Part shown: positions 15,840-22,842 of the stretch, one piece after another | Numbering within the stretch: position 1 is the first letter of the stretch | Layout of the letters: each line of letters opens with the position of its first letter | Source: a virus | IMG/VR virus record: IMGVR_UViG_3300013103_000017 | Span: 1 to 42,854 of that record | Direction: 5' to 3' (one strand) | Length of the DNA stretch: 42,854 nucleotides | The notes under the pieces: generated by a model | The model's database searches: none | The model's input: only the letters and a program-made list of their open reading frames with translations | Told to the model about the DNA's origin: nothing | Position numbers and translations under genes: made by a program

Positions 15840-15977
15840 ATGAAGGAGTTAATGAGAGTTAAGATAAGAGATTTTGAAGATGTTATAAATAGAGTGAAAG
15901 ACGAGGTAAACGCAATATTTGTTGATAAGGGACATTCATTCAGTTTTAGTATTGTGGAAGGTGATGAAGAATGGTAA
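15840..15977 (+). CDS. Unknown 45-residue protein
   Basis: A short frame beginning MKELMRVKIRDFEDVINRV after the strong ribosome site GCGGAGGTGTATGATA. It ends ...GDEEW and overlaps the ATG of the next gene (ATGGTAA), a coupling pattern seen throughout this array. A helical segment is followed by a short strand pair. No function is visible. Confidence 0.6.
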   Translation: MKELMRVKIRDFEDVINRVKDEVNAIFVDKGHSFSFSIVEGDEEW

Positions 15978-16351
15978 GAGTTGATATTAAAAGAAATGTG
16001 ATTTTACATAATGAGGAAGAGATATTTAAAGTGGATAAGAGTCTTGATTTGTGGAATTGGCATGTTGTGGAAAACAAGGAACTGGCGCTAGTACAGTTAG
16101 TGACAATGGATTACGGAAGACAGAATCTGTTGATAGTGAAGGGAGATAGTTATATAAAATGGTATGTGGATATTACAGACTATGATAATGAAACGATTAA
16201 GTATGATATTAGAGATATAAAGGAGATAGTGAGAGTGAATGACTGGGATTATGATATATATGGTGATGGAAGAGATGCAGTTGACATGACAGTGAAGATG
16301 AAGAGTGGAAGTGAAGTGAGGGTTTTAGTATGGTTGATAGATGGGTGGTGA
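15971..16351 (+). CDS. Beta-rich paralogue A
   Basis: A 126-residue protein that is clearly related to the next gene: both have an N-terminal pattern of short strands, a core (ELALVQLVTMDYGRQNLLIV here; DFAVVEIYTENYGVVQYIVI there), then YDIRDIKEIVRV versus YFVKDIKKIVRV, and end with VLVWLIDGW versus ILIWVLDD. Tandem duplication is the simple explanation. GAAGGTGATGAAGA is the ribosome site. Function unknown. Confidence 0.7.
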   Translation: MVRVDIKRNVILHNEEEIFKVDKSLDLWNWHVVENKELALVQLVTMDYGRQNLLIVKGDSYIKWYVDITDYDNETIKYDIRDIKEIVRVNDWDYDIYGDGRDAVDMTVKMKSGSEVRVLVWLIDGW

Positions 16352-16358
16352 AAGAAAG

Positions 16359-16736
16359 ATGGAATTTCTTGTGGATAAAGATATTGTAACAATGGATTTG
16401 AAGAAAGGAGAAATAAGAGTAAATGGAGAGTTGAAAGAACTAGTGCCGAGAGATGATAAGTTAAAAGATGTAAAGGTATTAAAAGGTGATGATTTTGCGG
16501 TAGTAGAGATTTATACAGAAAATTATGGAGTGGTGCAGTATATAGTGATTGGTGGAATGGTTTGGCATTCAGAGATGTGTGACAGAAAAGCGGAAGAGAT
16601 TAAATATTTTGTGAAGGATATTAAGAAAATAGTGAGAGTGAAATGGGATGAATCTGGTAGTTATGCAATAATGACGGAAGTAGAGATGAGAAATGGTAAT
16701 AGAAAAGAAATATTGATTTGGGTATTAGATGATTAA
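16359..16736 (+). CDS. Beta-rich paralogue B
   Basis: A 125-residue protein, tandem paralogue of the preceding gene with the shared DIKKIVRVKWD and ILIWVLDD segments. ATG 16359 follows GGTGGTGAAAG and overlaps nothing, whereas an upstream ATG at 16341 would place the ribosome site inside the gene. The HSEMCDRKAE loop is an insertion relative to paralogue A. Function unknown. Confidence 0.7.
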   Translation: MEFLVDKDIVTMDLKKGEIRVNGELKELVPRDDKLKDVKVLKGDDFAVVEIYTENYGVVQYIVIGGMVWHSEMCDRKAEEIKYFVKDIKKIVRVKWDESGSYAIMTEVEMRNGNRKEILIWVLDD

Positions 16737-16750
16737 TGGAGGTGGATAAT

Positions 16751-17083
16751 ATGAATTTGAAAGAAGTGTTGGGTATAAAAGAAGAGGATATTTTGAAGTT
16801 TAGAAGAGTGCTGTTTGAAGTAGCGAGTGATGAAGAGTGGGTGCAGAGGTTGGAGAGTGATGAGAATTTGATGAGATGTCTGGTGTTGATGCCGTTTATA
16901 GTAGATAAAGAGGTGAAAATGCCAGGAGAGTATAAGACAAATGCATTGTTAGCATTGGCATTATTTGGAGGAGTGAAAGGAGCAGTGGAAGCGATACTAA
17001 AGAAAAGTTATAGAGCTGATGTAAAGATTTTGGTGTTGTATAGCATTGGAAAAGTGATAAAGGAAGGAGAGTGGTGTGAATGA
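16751..17083 (+). CDS. Unknown helical protein
   Basis: A 110-residue all-helical protein with a repeat-like texture (LLALALFGGVKGAVEAILKK, ADVKILVLYSIGKVIKEGEW). It resembles a small helical bundle or HEAT-like fragment. The ATG at 16751 follows TGGAGGTGGATAAT. The stop overlaps the ATG of the next gene. No family recognised. Confidence 0.65.
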   Translation: MNLKEVLGIKEEDILKFRRVLFEVASDEEWVQRLESDENLMRCLVLMPFIVDKEVKMPGEYKTNALLALALFGGVKGAVEAILKKSYRADVKILVLYSIGKVIKEGEWCE

Positions 17084-17316
17084 AGGTTTATGTATATTTC
17101 TTTGAGGTTGAGAATAAAGAGAGAAAGAGGTATAAATGGAGAACATACTTAGATTTAAGTTTAGCGGAGATAGAGAGGGTGATAAAGACAGCGTTCAAGG
17201 GATATATACTAAGATATGTGATTAGGTCAGATATATTCAGTGTACCATATGGGATGTACCAGGATATTGAACTGGATAAAGTGTGGAAGAAATTGTATGG
17301 AGTGGAAGTGAAATGA
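17080..17316 (+). CDS. Unknown small aromatic-rich protein
   Basis: A 78-residue protein starting MKVYVYFFEVENKERKRYKW with many tyrosines and a helix (DLSLAEIERVIKTAFKG). It starts at an ATGA overlap with the previous stop and its own stop overlaps the following ATG. Probably translationally coupled. Function unknown. Confidence 0.6.
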   Translation: MKVYVYFFEVENKERKRYKWRTYLDLSLAEIERVIKTAFKGYILRYVIRSDIFSVPYGMYQDIELDKVWKKLYGVEVK

Positions 17317-17447
17317 AGTGGAAGTATAGTGTTGGAGGATATGAAATTGTAATAGAGAGGAAGTATGGATATGGAACGAAAGATGATATTAGAATAGTTT
17401 TGATAGCATTAGCGGAGATTTTAAGAGAAGGAAAGGTGAGAAAATGA
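17313..17447 (+). CDS. Unknown 44-residue protein
   Basis: A tiny frame in a chain of ATGA-type overlaps: MKWKYSVGGYEIVIERKYGY, then a helix ending GKVRK. Both ends overlap neighbours by four bases, which supports real translation. Function unknown. Confidence 0.5.
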   Translation: MKWKYSVGGYEIVIERKYGYGTKDDIRIVLIALAEILREGKVRK

Positions 17448-17599
17448 CAGTTAAGTATGTATGCCCAAAATGTGGTGGAGTACTGGAAGTCTTGGTACTT
17501 CCAACAAATCCACCACAGATAGAATATTATTGCCCGAAATGTGGGTGGATAAAAATAGAAAGGAAGAAGATAATCAAGTTGGTGATTGAAGATGAATGA
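17444..17599 (+). CDS. Zinc-ribbon protein, 51 residues
   Basis: Two CxxCG knuckles (CPKCGGVLEV and CPKCGWIKIE) separated by about 20 residues define a minimal zinc ribbon, probably nucleic-acid or protein binding. It is coupled to its neighbours by ATGA overlaps. A nested hairpin occupies the middle of the gene: TGTGGTGGA/TCCACCACA outside and GGAAGT/ACTTCC inside (17471-17517). Confidence 0.65.
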   Translation: MTVKYVCPKCGGVLEVLVLPTNPPQIEYYCPKCGWIKIERKKIIKLVIEDE

Positions 17600-17753
17600 A
17601 TGGTATAAGTATGACGATGGAACTAATAGTGAAATATGGTATAATTGTAAAAATGGGACTGATAGTAAGATTATATGGTATAAGCATAGTGATGGAACTA
17701 GTGATAATAGTATTGTGTGGTATAAATATTATAATGGAACTAGAGGAGATTAA
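17592..17753 (+). CDS. 53-residue peptide of four WY..(D/N)GT repeats
   Basis: After MNE the whole product is four imperfect 12-14-residue repeats: WYKYDDGTNSEI, WYNCKNGTDSKII, WYKHSDGTSDNSIV and WYKYYNGTRGD. Repeats are visible in the DNA as TGGTATAA...GATGGAACT units of about 36-42 bases. The start overlaps the previous stop and the stop overlaps the next ATG (TAATG). The repeats suggest a beta-structured, possibly sugar- or surface-binding peptide. Nothing like it is recognised. Confidence 0.6.
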   Translation: MNEWYKYDDGTNSEIWYNCKNGTDSKIIWYKHSDGTSDNSIVWYKYYNGTRGD

Positions 17754-17920
17754 TGATGGATGAAGAGTTTATAGTTCTCATTGTAGTTCATTTAGAGTGG
17801 TTAGTCATAGTGGGAATTTTGTATTATTTGATAGGAGATTGGTTTGTAATAGTGCCGTGGATAGTGTCTTTATTAATTTTATATGCTATGATAAGTATAG
17901 CGTGGAGGTTTGATGAATGA
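17753..17920 (+). CDS. Small protein with two membrane segments
   Basis: A 55-residue protein with two hydrophobic stretches (about residues 6-27, LIVVHLEWLVIVGILYYLIG, and 31-50, FVIVPWIVSLLILYAMISIA) separated by a GDW turn. It is coupled to both neighbours by stop/start overlap. It could act at the host membrane, for instance as a holin or superinfection factor; that is inference only. Confidence 0.6.
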   Translation: MMDEEFIVLIVVHLEWLVIVGILYYLIGDWFVIVPWIVSLLILYAMISIAWRFDE

Positions 17921-18054
17921 AGTGTGATAGATGTGGAAGTGAAATGGTGTTTAGAGGTGTAAAGTGGATAGGTAAAGTGAAGGTATATAAGTATAAGTGT
18001 AATAGCTGTGGAAATGTAGTATTATGTTTGAATAAGGAAAGTGGAGGTGATTGA
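17917..18054 (+). CDS. Zinc-ribbon protein, 45 residues
   Basis: MKCDRCGSEMVFRG and CNSCGNVVLC give two CxxCG knuckles with a basic spacer (KWIGKVKVYKYK), a minimal zinc ribbon. It overlaps the previous stop (ATGA). Likely nucleic-acid binding; distinct from the ribbon at 17444 in spacing and sequence. Confidence 0.65.
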   Translation: MKCDRCGSEMVFRGVKWIGKVKVYKYKCNSCGNVVLCLNKESGGD

Positions 18055-18055
18055 A

Positions 18056-18535
18056 ATGAAGTATGTAATGAAGGGATTAAGTTGGATAGATGAAAATGGG
18101 AAAGAATTAGAAGATATGAAATTAAAGAAGAAATTGGATATTGAAGCAGAGAAGTTGTTGATTTATCCAGGAATGAAAAAGAGAGTGGAATGTGAATTTG
18201 ATGAAGAGGATATGACTGTAGAATATTTTACAGTGGATGATATTATAGTGGACAGAGATTTTACATTAATTCCCGTATATGAAGGAACATTTGCGGGAGT
18301 TTTATTCAGTTTGGAAGAACTTAGATTGGGTGGGAAGACCGTACTGTGGTGTGCAAAGATAATTGATGCAGATAGAATTCTATGGCATTCAGAAGCAGTT
18401 GAGGTGAAGAAAATACTGATGGAGTTGTTAGAGGAACTTTATATAAGGTTCGAGCATGATTTAACAGAGTTAGAAATTGGATTGGATATAATGGTGAAAA
18501 TGATGAGGAAGTTGATAGAGAGAGGTGATTTATAA
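18056..18535 (+). CDS. Unknown protein, paralogue of the gene at 20759
   Basis: A 159-residue protein. It shares with 20759 an N-terminal (W/F)IDENG segment, a central GGK-V-LSW/LW strand, an LHW/ILWHSE motif and a helical C-terminus. Both begin with the same ribosome site type; here GGAGGTGATTGAA precedes ATG 18056, while GTG 18041 lies inside it. Mixed alpha/beta; function unknown. A T-rich run with TTTATATA after the stop may end one transcript or start another. Confidence 0.65.
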   Translation: MKYVMKGLSWIDENGKELEDMKLKKKLDIEAEKLLIYPGMKKRVECEFDEEDMTVEYFTVDDIIVDRDFTLIPVYEGTFAGVLFSLEELRLGGKTVLWCAKIIDADRILWHSEAVEVKKILMELLEELYIRFEHDLTELEIGLDIMVKMMRKLIERGDL

Positions 18536-18572
18536 TATCTTTCTCTTTATTTATATAGAGAGGTGAGTGAAA

Positions 18573-18767
18573 GTGTATGATTTAAGATTAGAAGACGATG
18601 AATGGAGATTATATGAGGATGATAGAGAGATATGCAGGTTGGAGTATAATACGCCGAGTGAGTTGGCGGAGCTTCTAGAGATTATAATTGGAAGAAAGTT
18701 CAAGAGAGTGAAGTTTGTATTATTGGAGAATAAATTATTTAGTATTGTGAGAATATATTGGAGGTGA
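18573..18767 (+). CDS. Unknown small acidic protein
   Basis: About 64 residues starting VYDLRLEDDEWRLYEDDREI, followed by a helix (PSELAELLEIIIGRKFKR) and a strand. GTG 18573 gives the usual spacing from GAGAGGTGAG; GTG 18567 is too close. The next gene's ribosome site contains this gene's stop. Function unknown. Confidence 0.55.
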   Translation: MYDLRLEDDEWRLYEDDREICRLEYNTPSELAELLEIIIGRKFKRVKFVLLENKLFSIVRIYWR

Positions 18768-18773
18768 GTGATT

Positions 18774-18995
18774 ATGATTTTGGAGTTTATTAAGATGCCA
18801 GTGGTAGGATGGATATTATTAGATAATCGCGGAAAACATATTGATGGAGTGTATGATGATAGTGGTAAGTTAAAGATGGCGAGAGAGATATTGGTAGAGT
18901 GTCTTGATAAGTTGAAGGATAAGGTGAATTTGGAAGTGATATATAAGATTAAGATAGATGTAAGTGATAATGTAAGAATATTAGAAGTGAGGTGA
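18774..18995 (+). CDS. Unknown small protein
   Basis: A 73-residue protein: MILEFIKMPVVGWILLDNRG, an amphipathic helix (KMAREILVECLDKLKDKV) and a C-terminal strand pair. ATG 18774 follows GGAGGTGAG. Its strand-helix-strand layout is a simple alpha/beta unit. No family recognised. Confidence 0.6.
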   Translation: MILEFIKMPVVGWILLDNRGKHIDGVYDDSGKLKMAREILVECLDKLKDKVNLEVIYKIKIDVSDNVRILEVR

Positions 18996-19000
18996 TGTAT

Positions 19001-19258
19001 ATGTATCATGATGTTATAGAAGCGCAAAGTATTCATATACTACAGCATGAAGATGGAAAGAAGCAGGTGTTTTATTGGAATAGAGATATGAAGGAGAGAG
19101 AATGCGTGGGAAGAGTGATAACAGTGGTGTTGGAAGCGAAACATAAGTATTGGACAGTGATGAGTGGTAATTGGGTCGATTTCAATTTCGCGAGAACATA
19201 TAAGTTCTTTTTGGAGGTTGAAAGAGAGTATATGAGGATAAAGGAGATGAAGATATGA
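19001..19258 (+). CDS. Unknown small protein
   Basis: An 85-residue protein with HILQHEDGKKQVFYWNRDMK and a strand-rich middle (VGRVITVVLEAKHKYWTVMS) and charged C-terminal helix. ATG 19001 follows GAGGTGATG. The stop overlaps the next ATG (ATGA). Function unknown. Confidence 0.6.
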   Translation: MYHDVIEAQSIHILQHEDGKKQVFYWNRDMKERECVGRVITVVLEAKHKYWTVMSGNWVDFNFARTYKFFLEVEREYMRIKEMKI

Positions 19259-19647
19259 GTTGGCTGATATTCGATAAACATGGATTTGCGATAGAAATCT
19301 GGGAAAATGGAACTGTAATAATGAGAGATGAAAATAAGAGAAGAGTTGAGTATTTACCAGGAATTACATTAATAAAAGAACTAAAGTGGATGCATACAGG
19401 ATGTGGAATTATAATAGAAGTGAATGTAATACATTATTTCTTCTTGGAGTTTCAAAGATTGGAGATAATGGATATAGAGCTATTTGCCAAAAGAGACCAT
19501 GTGAGATTAGATGAAATTGAGTTGAAAGATGATGAGTTATACTATGGAAAGGATAAGGTTGAAATGCAATTGGTTGAATATGAAAGAAATATTGGTGTAG
19601 AAGTAGTATATGATTTTAAGAATTGTAAAGAAGTGTGGAGGTGTTAG
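19255..19647 (+). CDS. Unknown beta-rich protein
   Basis: A 130-residue protein starting MSWLIFDKHGFAIEIWENGT, with short strands typical of the paralogue family in this array, including the GCGIIIEVNVIHYFFLEFQR core. ATGA overlap with the previous gene. It may be a remote relative of 19650 and 14943. Function unknown. Confidence 0.6.
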   Translation: MSWLIFDKHGFAIEIWENGTVIMRDENKRRVEYLPGITLIKELKWMHTGCGIIIEVNVIHYFFLEFQRLEIMDIELFAKRDHVRLDEIELKDDELYYGKDKVEMQLVEYERNIGVEVVYDFKNCKEVWRC

Positions 19648-19649
19648 AT

Positions 19650-20099
19650 ATGAGAAGCTGGTTGTTGAAAAGTGAAGTGTATAAGAGAAATGGAAAAGTT
19701 GAAGCGTTTATGTTAGAGTTGTTAAGTAATGGAAAAGTAGCGAGAATGAGATTGGTGAATGATGAGTGGAAGGTAGAAGAGAAGGAATTGTTTGAAAATA
19801 TGGAGGTAAGAAGTGTTGTGGTGAAGAATATAGTGAATGCGGTAGTGTTACAGGTAATAAATGAGTTTGGAGAGGTGTATCAGTGGTTGATACAAATTGA
19901 ACCATTTGAAGTATATGAGATTGAAGTGAGAAGTGCTAAGAAGCCGGTAGTATTAAATGATGAGATGAGAATAGAGGTATTTGGTGAGATATACTTGTAT
20001 GTTAAAGTATTCTGGAGATTTATTGAGTTTAAAGGTGAAAATGGAGTGTTGAGGTGGAATGAGAGAGAAGCGAGGTGGTATGAATGTGGGAAACAATGA
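19650..20099 (+). CDS. Unknown beta-rich paralogue family member
   Basis: A 149-residue protein with NAVVLQVINEFGEVYQWLIQ as the shared core, plus an extra C-terminal unit (FIEFKGENGVLRWNEREARW). It resembles 14943 in order of elements. ATG 19650 follows GTGGAGGTGTTAGAT; the GTG at 19635 is inside the ribosome site. Function unknown. Confidence 0.65.
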   Translation: MRSWLLKSEVYKRNGKVEAFMLELLSNGKVARMRLVNDEWKVEEKELFENMEVRSVVVKNIVNAVVLQVINEFGEVYQWLIQIEPFEVYEIEVRSAKKPVVLNDEMRIEVFGEIYLYVKVFWRFIEFKGENGVLRWNEREARWYECGKQ

Positions 20100-20326
20100 T
20101 GAAATTGAAGGGATTATTGATAAATACTTTTGATGAGGCGATAGTGTATTATAGAAATAATGAGACTGGAGAAAAGTATGAGTTTTTGGCGCAAGTTGAT
20201 GCAGTGGAGTTGAGAACCAATAAATGGAGAAAGATGAGATACTGTGGACATAATATATTTATTGAGTTTAAAAGGAATATGGAATTCAAGATAAGAGTGA
20301 AGGATGGATGTATGTATGTGTGGTGA
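20084..20326 (+). CDS. Unknown small protein
   Basis: An 80-residue protein (MWETMMKLKGLLINTFDEAI start), mostly strands with NETGEKYEFLAQVDAVELRT. It overlaps the previous gene by 16 bases; GAGGTGG gives suitable spacing for ATG 20084, and ATG 20096 or 20099 are alternatives. Function unknown. Confidence 0.55.
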   Translation: MWETMMKLKGLLINTFDEAIVYYRNNETGEKYEFLAQVDAVELRTNKWRKMRYCGHNIFIEFKRNMEFKIRVKDGCMYVW

Positions 20327-20329
20327 GAA

Positions 20330-20488
20330 ATGATGAGGTATAGAAGATTCGCGAAAGGAGATGAGAAGTGTGATGTATGTGGAAGGAGAATTAGAAGAGG
20401 AGAATTTAAATATGTGGAGGTGATGAGTAATAGAGTATATTGTGAGGAGTGTATGAAAAAGAAGATGAGAGGTGATAGAAATGAATGA
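20330..20488 (+). CDS. Small treble-clef/zinc-finger-like protein
   Basis: A 52-residue basic protein with CDVCGRRIRRGEF and VYCEECMKKK, a CxxC pair on each side of a strand, as in small zinc fingers of treble-clef or HNH-fragment type. Catalytic His/Asn of HNH nucleases is not seen. It overlaps the start of the next gene. Confidence 0.6.
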   Translation: MMRYRRFAKGDEKCDVCGRRIRRGEFKYVEVMSNRVYCEECMKKKMRGDRNE

Positions 20489-20744
20489 GTATATTGTGGT
20501 GTTCAATACTATAATGCATCCAGCGGGTTTGGATGCAGTGATTTTTATAACAAAGAAGAAATATGAATTACAAGTGATTGAAAATGTCGTGAAAATGATG
20601 TATGGAAGAGAAGCACCAGTGGTGTTATATATTGGAAAAGTGGAATACTCAAAAAGAGTAACAAAAATTGGAAGTTTTGGTTTAGTAGTACCTCTTTCGG
20701 TATATGAGAATGCAGATGATTTAATTGAGAAGTGGATAGAATAA
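20481..20744 (+). CDS. Unknown small protein
   Basis: An 87-residue alpha/beta protein (MNEYIVVFNTIMHPAGLDAV). ATG 20481 follows GAGAGGTGATAG. A perfect 8-bp hairpin TGCATCCA/TGGATGCA with a GCGGGTT loop lies at 20515-20537 in codons 12-19. Function unknown. Confidence 0.6.
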   Translation: MNEYIVVFNTIMHPAGLDAVIFITKKKYELQVIENVVKMMYGREAPVVLYIGKVEYSKRVTKIGSFGLVVPLSVYENADDLIEKWIE

Positions 20745-20758
20745 GTGGAGGTGATATT

Positions 20759-21235
20759 ATGATAGTTGAGGTAAATGAAGATGTATTTATAGATGAGAAT
20801 GGAAATGCAGTGGATGAAGATATAGTGGAGAAGGTGAAAGAGTATGCAGAGAGATATTGGATTGATTTGAAGAAGAAAGTGAAGTTTTATGTGAATGAGG
20901 ATAGGAGAGTGGTGTTTGCAAAGATGCATGATGTAGAAGTGGCGACAGGAGTAGATTTGGTGTTGCTAGTGGAAGTGAGTTATGGGATGAAATTTATACA
21001 GGTGTGGAGATTAACATTTGGAGGCAAAGTGTTGTCTTGGATAATTGCATTGAAGGATACGGAGAGACTTCACTGGGTAACAGTTAGTGAGAGACTAGAG
21101 GTTGCTATTGGTGATTTATTGTATTATTTGGTGATGAAGTATAGAGGAAGAGGTGAAGAGATTGGAAGTGTATTTAGAGAATTGTTCTGGGAAATTAGTA
21201 AAGTAATGGAAGGTGATAAAGAATGGGAAGTATAA
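20759..21235 (+). CDS. Unknown protein, paralogue of the gene at 18056
   Basis: A 158-residue protein with FIDENGNAVDEDIVEKV, the GGKVLSWIIALKDTERLHW centre and a helical end, lining up with 18056. ATG 20759 follows GTGGAGGTGAT. The pair is about 2.2 kb apart with unrelated genes between, so duplication was followed by shuffling. Function unknown. Confidence 0.65.
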   Translation: MIVEVNEDVFIDENGNAVDEDIVEKVKEYAERYWIDLKKKVKFYVNEDRRVVFAKMHDVEVATGVDLVLLVEVSYGMKFIQVWRLTFGGKVLSWIIALKDTERLHWVTVSERLEVAIGDLLYYLVMKYRGRGEEIGSVFRELFWEISKVMEGDKEWEV

Positions 21236-21489
21236 CAATACCGAGGAGTATATCAAGGTGGATTAATAATGTATTGAAGTATGTAGAGGCCGATGTGTGG
21301 CATGTTAAGAAGATTGGAAAGAAAACCATAGTGATGGTGAATTACAGGATACAAAAGAATGTGGTGAAGGTGATGGTAGAGGATAATGGATTTGGATGTT
21401 CAGTGAAGGTGTTAAGTGTGTTTGATATTAGAAGTGGAGAAAGAAAATTGTTTAGAGAGAGTGAGGAGGTGTTTCTATATGAAGTTTAA
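21223..21489 (+). CDS. Unknown small basic protein
   Basis: An 88-residue protein starting MGSITIPRSISRWINNVLKY, then strand-rich (KKTIVMVNYRIQKNVVKVMV). It overlaps the previous gene by 13 bases and the next by 11. Basic N-terminal half, acidic end. Function unknown. Confidence 0.6.
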   Translation: MGSITIPRSISRWINNVLKYVEADVWHVKKIGKKTIVMVNYRIQKNVVKVMVEDNGFGCSVKVLSVFDIRSGERKLFRESEEVFLYEV

Positions 21490-21751
21490 GTGTGAGAAGA
21501 AATACATATTTGAGGTGCTGGGATTAGATGCAACGAGAGCGACGGAGATTAGTGAGAAAATACAAGAGTTAATGAAGACAGAAAGAAATATTGGAGCAAT
21601 ATTGAATGAGATATGGAATAAGAAGAGTATTACGAAAAAGATGAATGAGAGAGTGTTTTTGACATTAATACTGGGTGTAGAGATAGGTAAGATTGAAGTG
21701 GTGAAGTTGGTGACAGAGAGTCAGAAAGATGAACCTATGATGTTTGGATGA
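21479..21751 (+). CDS. Unknown helical protein
   Basis: A 90-residue protein, helical (TEISEKIQELMKTERNIGAI, ERVFLTLILGVEIGKIEVVK). ATG 21479 follows GAGGAGGTG; it overlaps the previous gene's end. Function unknown. Confidence 0.6.
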   Translation: MKFKCEKKYIFEVLGLDATRATEISEKIQELMKTERNIGAILNEIWNKKSITKKMNERVFLTLILGVEIGKIEVVKLVTESQKDEPMMFG

Positions 21752-21763
21752 AGGTGATGAGTA

Positions 21764-21982
21764 ATGAGATATGAGAATGAAATGAAATGTAAGGAGATAA
21801 GAGAGAAGTTGAAGGAGTTCAATGTGGAAGTGAATTTTGATAAGGTTGGAAGTGAAATAGAAGTGTGGACGGAAAGAGGAATGATGATTTTCAAGAATTA
21901 TGCAGAGTTGAGAAGAGCACTAGAGTTAGCATTAGATTTATTTCTTTCTTTTTATTATAAAGGAAGATGGAGAGTTGATTGA
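21764..21982 (+). CDS. Unknown small protein
   Basis: A 72-residue protein (MRYENEMKCKEIREKLKEFN), helix, two strands, helix (ELRRALELALDLFLSFYYKG). GAAGGTGATGAGTA precedes the ATG. Function unknown. Confidence 0.6.
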   Translation: MRYENEMKCKEIREKLKEFNVEVNFDKVGSEIEVWTERGMMIFKNYAELRRALELALDLFLSFYYKGRWRVD

Positions 21983-21983
21983 T

Positions 21984-22262
21984 ATGATGTTGTGGAATTC
22001 AAAAAGACATGATTTGATGGAGAAGTGGCAAATGGAATTCAGTGCCAGTATAAAGAAGGTGAAGAATAGGTATGTGGTGGAGATAAAGGTGTATGATGGG
22101 ATAGTGATGAAGAAGGAGGTGGAGAAGTATAGAGATGCGTTGGATACTGTGAAAGAGGAAGCGAAGATGATAAGAGAAAGGTGTAAAGATAAGAATATTG
22201 AGTTTTTAGAATATTTGGATAGGATTATTAGAAGTATAGAAGTGGGTGAAGAAAATGAGTAA
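21984..22262 (+). CDS. Unknown small charged protein
   Basis: A 92-residue protein with strand-strand-helix order: FSASIKKVKNRYVVEIKVYD, then a long charged helix. Ribosome site is weak (GGAGAGTTGATTG); ATG 21984 or 21987. Function unknown. Confidence 0.55.
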   Translation: MMLWNSKRHDLMEKWQMEFSASIKKVKNRYVVEIKVYDGIVMKKEVEKYRDALDTVKEEAKMIRERCKDKNIEFLEYLDRIIRSIEVGEENE

Positions 22263-22274
22263 GGAGGTGATAAT

Positions 22275-22841
22275 ATGGGTAAATGGCAGTTAATTGAAGA
22301 AGTGTTGAAGAAATATGGGTATAATGATTTAGCGGAAAAGGCGAGAGAGATTAAAGAATTATTGATAAAAATATATGGAGATGAGAATACGAAGTATTGG
22401 GAAAGATATGGTGTGAAGTGGAGTAGTTTTTTATTAAGTGAGCCGAAAAGTGTGGTGAAACTAGCTACAATGATGGAACTAGTGAGTAGTCAGTATCCAT
22501 GTAAGGCATGTGAAGTAACGATGGAGGAGACAGGGAAGCCGATAGGGACATATATGGAGTTCTGTGGAGCATGTAGATTCGCAAAAGAAGCTGGTATCTG
22601 TTGGAATAAGAATAGTCTTTGGTATAATTTTTGGCATGAGTTGATAGATATTAAGGAGGTGAAAGGAGTAGAAAGATTTTTTATGGAAGAGATTGAAGAT
22701 ATGGGATACTTTGAGGAGTATAAAGGATGGGTGATAATAGAGGATTATGGAATGGGTGTTTATATAGCAATAAAAGGGAATGTGAAAATGAGAGCAAGGG
22801 AATATAATATTATTAGGAGAAAGATAGATGGAGGTGATTAA
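22275..22841 (+). CDS. Zinc-binding paralogue 1 of 3
   Basis: A 188-residue protein beginning MGKWQLIEEVLKKYGYNDLA. A helical N-terminus is followed by CKACEVTMEETGKPIG, then FCGACRFAKEAGICWNKNSL. Four cysteines in two CxxC pairs plus a GxC make a metal-binding module shared with the next two genes. A C-terminal extension (YKGWVIIEDYGMGVYIAIKG) is unique to this copy. AAGGAGGTGATAAT precedes the ATG. Function unknown; nucleic-acid or protein binding is plausible. Confidence 0.7.
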   Translation: MGKWQLIEEVLKKYGYNDLAEKAREIKELLIKIYGDENTKYWERYGVKWSSFLLSEPKSVVKLATMMELVSSQYPCKACEVTMEETGKPIGTYMEFCGACRFAKEAGICWNKNSLWYNFWHELIDIKEVKGVERFFMEEIEDMGYFEEYKGWVIIEDYGMGVYIAIKGNVKMRAREYNIIRRKIDGGD

Positions 22842-22842
22842 T

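Noticed and set aside
18551-19036. A 161-residue minus-strand frame
   Set aside because: Antisense shadow of the genes at 18573 and 18774, without ribosome site and with the same low-complexity composition.
20330-20488. An HNH endonuclease
   Set aside because: Only the cysteine knuckles are seen; the HNH histidines and asparagine are missing.
20114-20929. A 271-residue minus-strand frame opposite four small genes
   Set aside because: It is a shadow of purine-rich coding on the plus strand; it has no ribosome site and its composition (serine, isoleucine, histidine rich) is that of an antisense frame.
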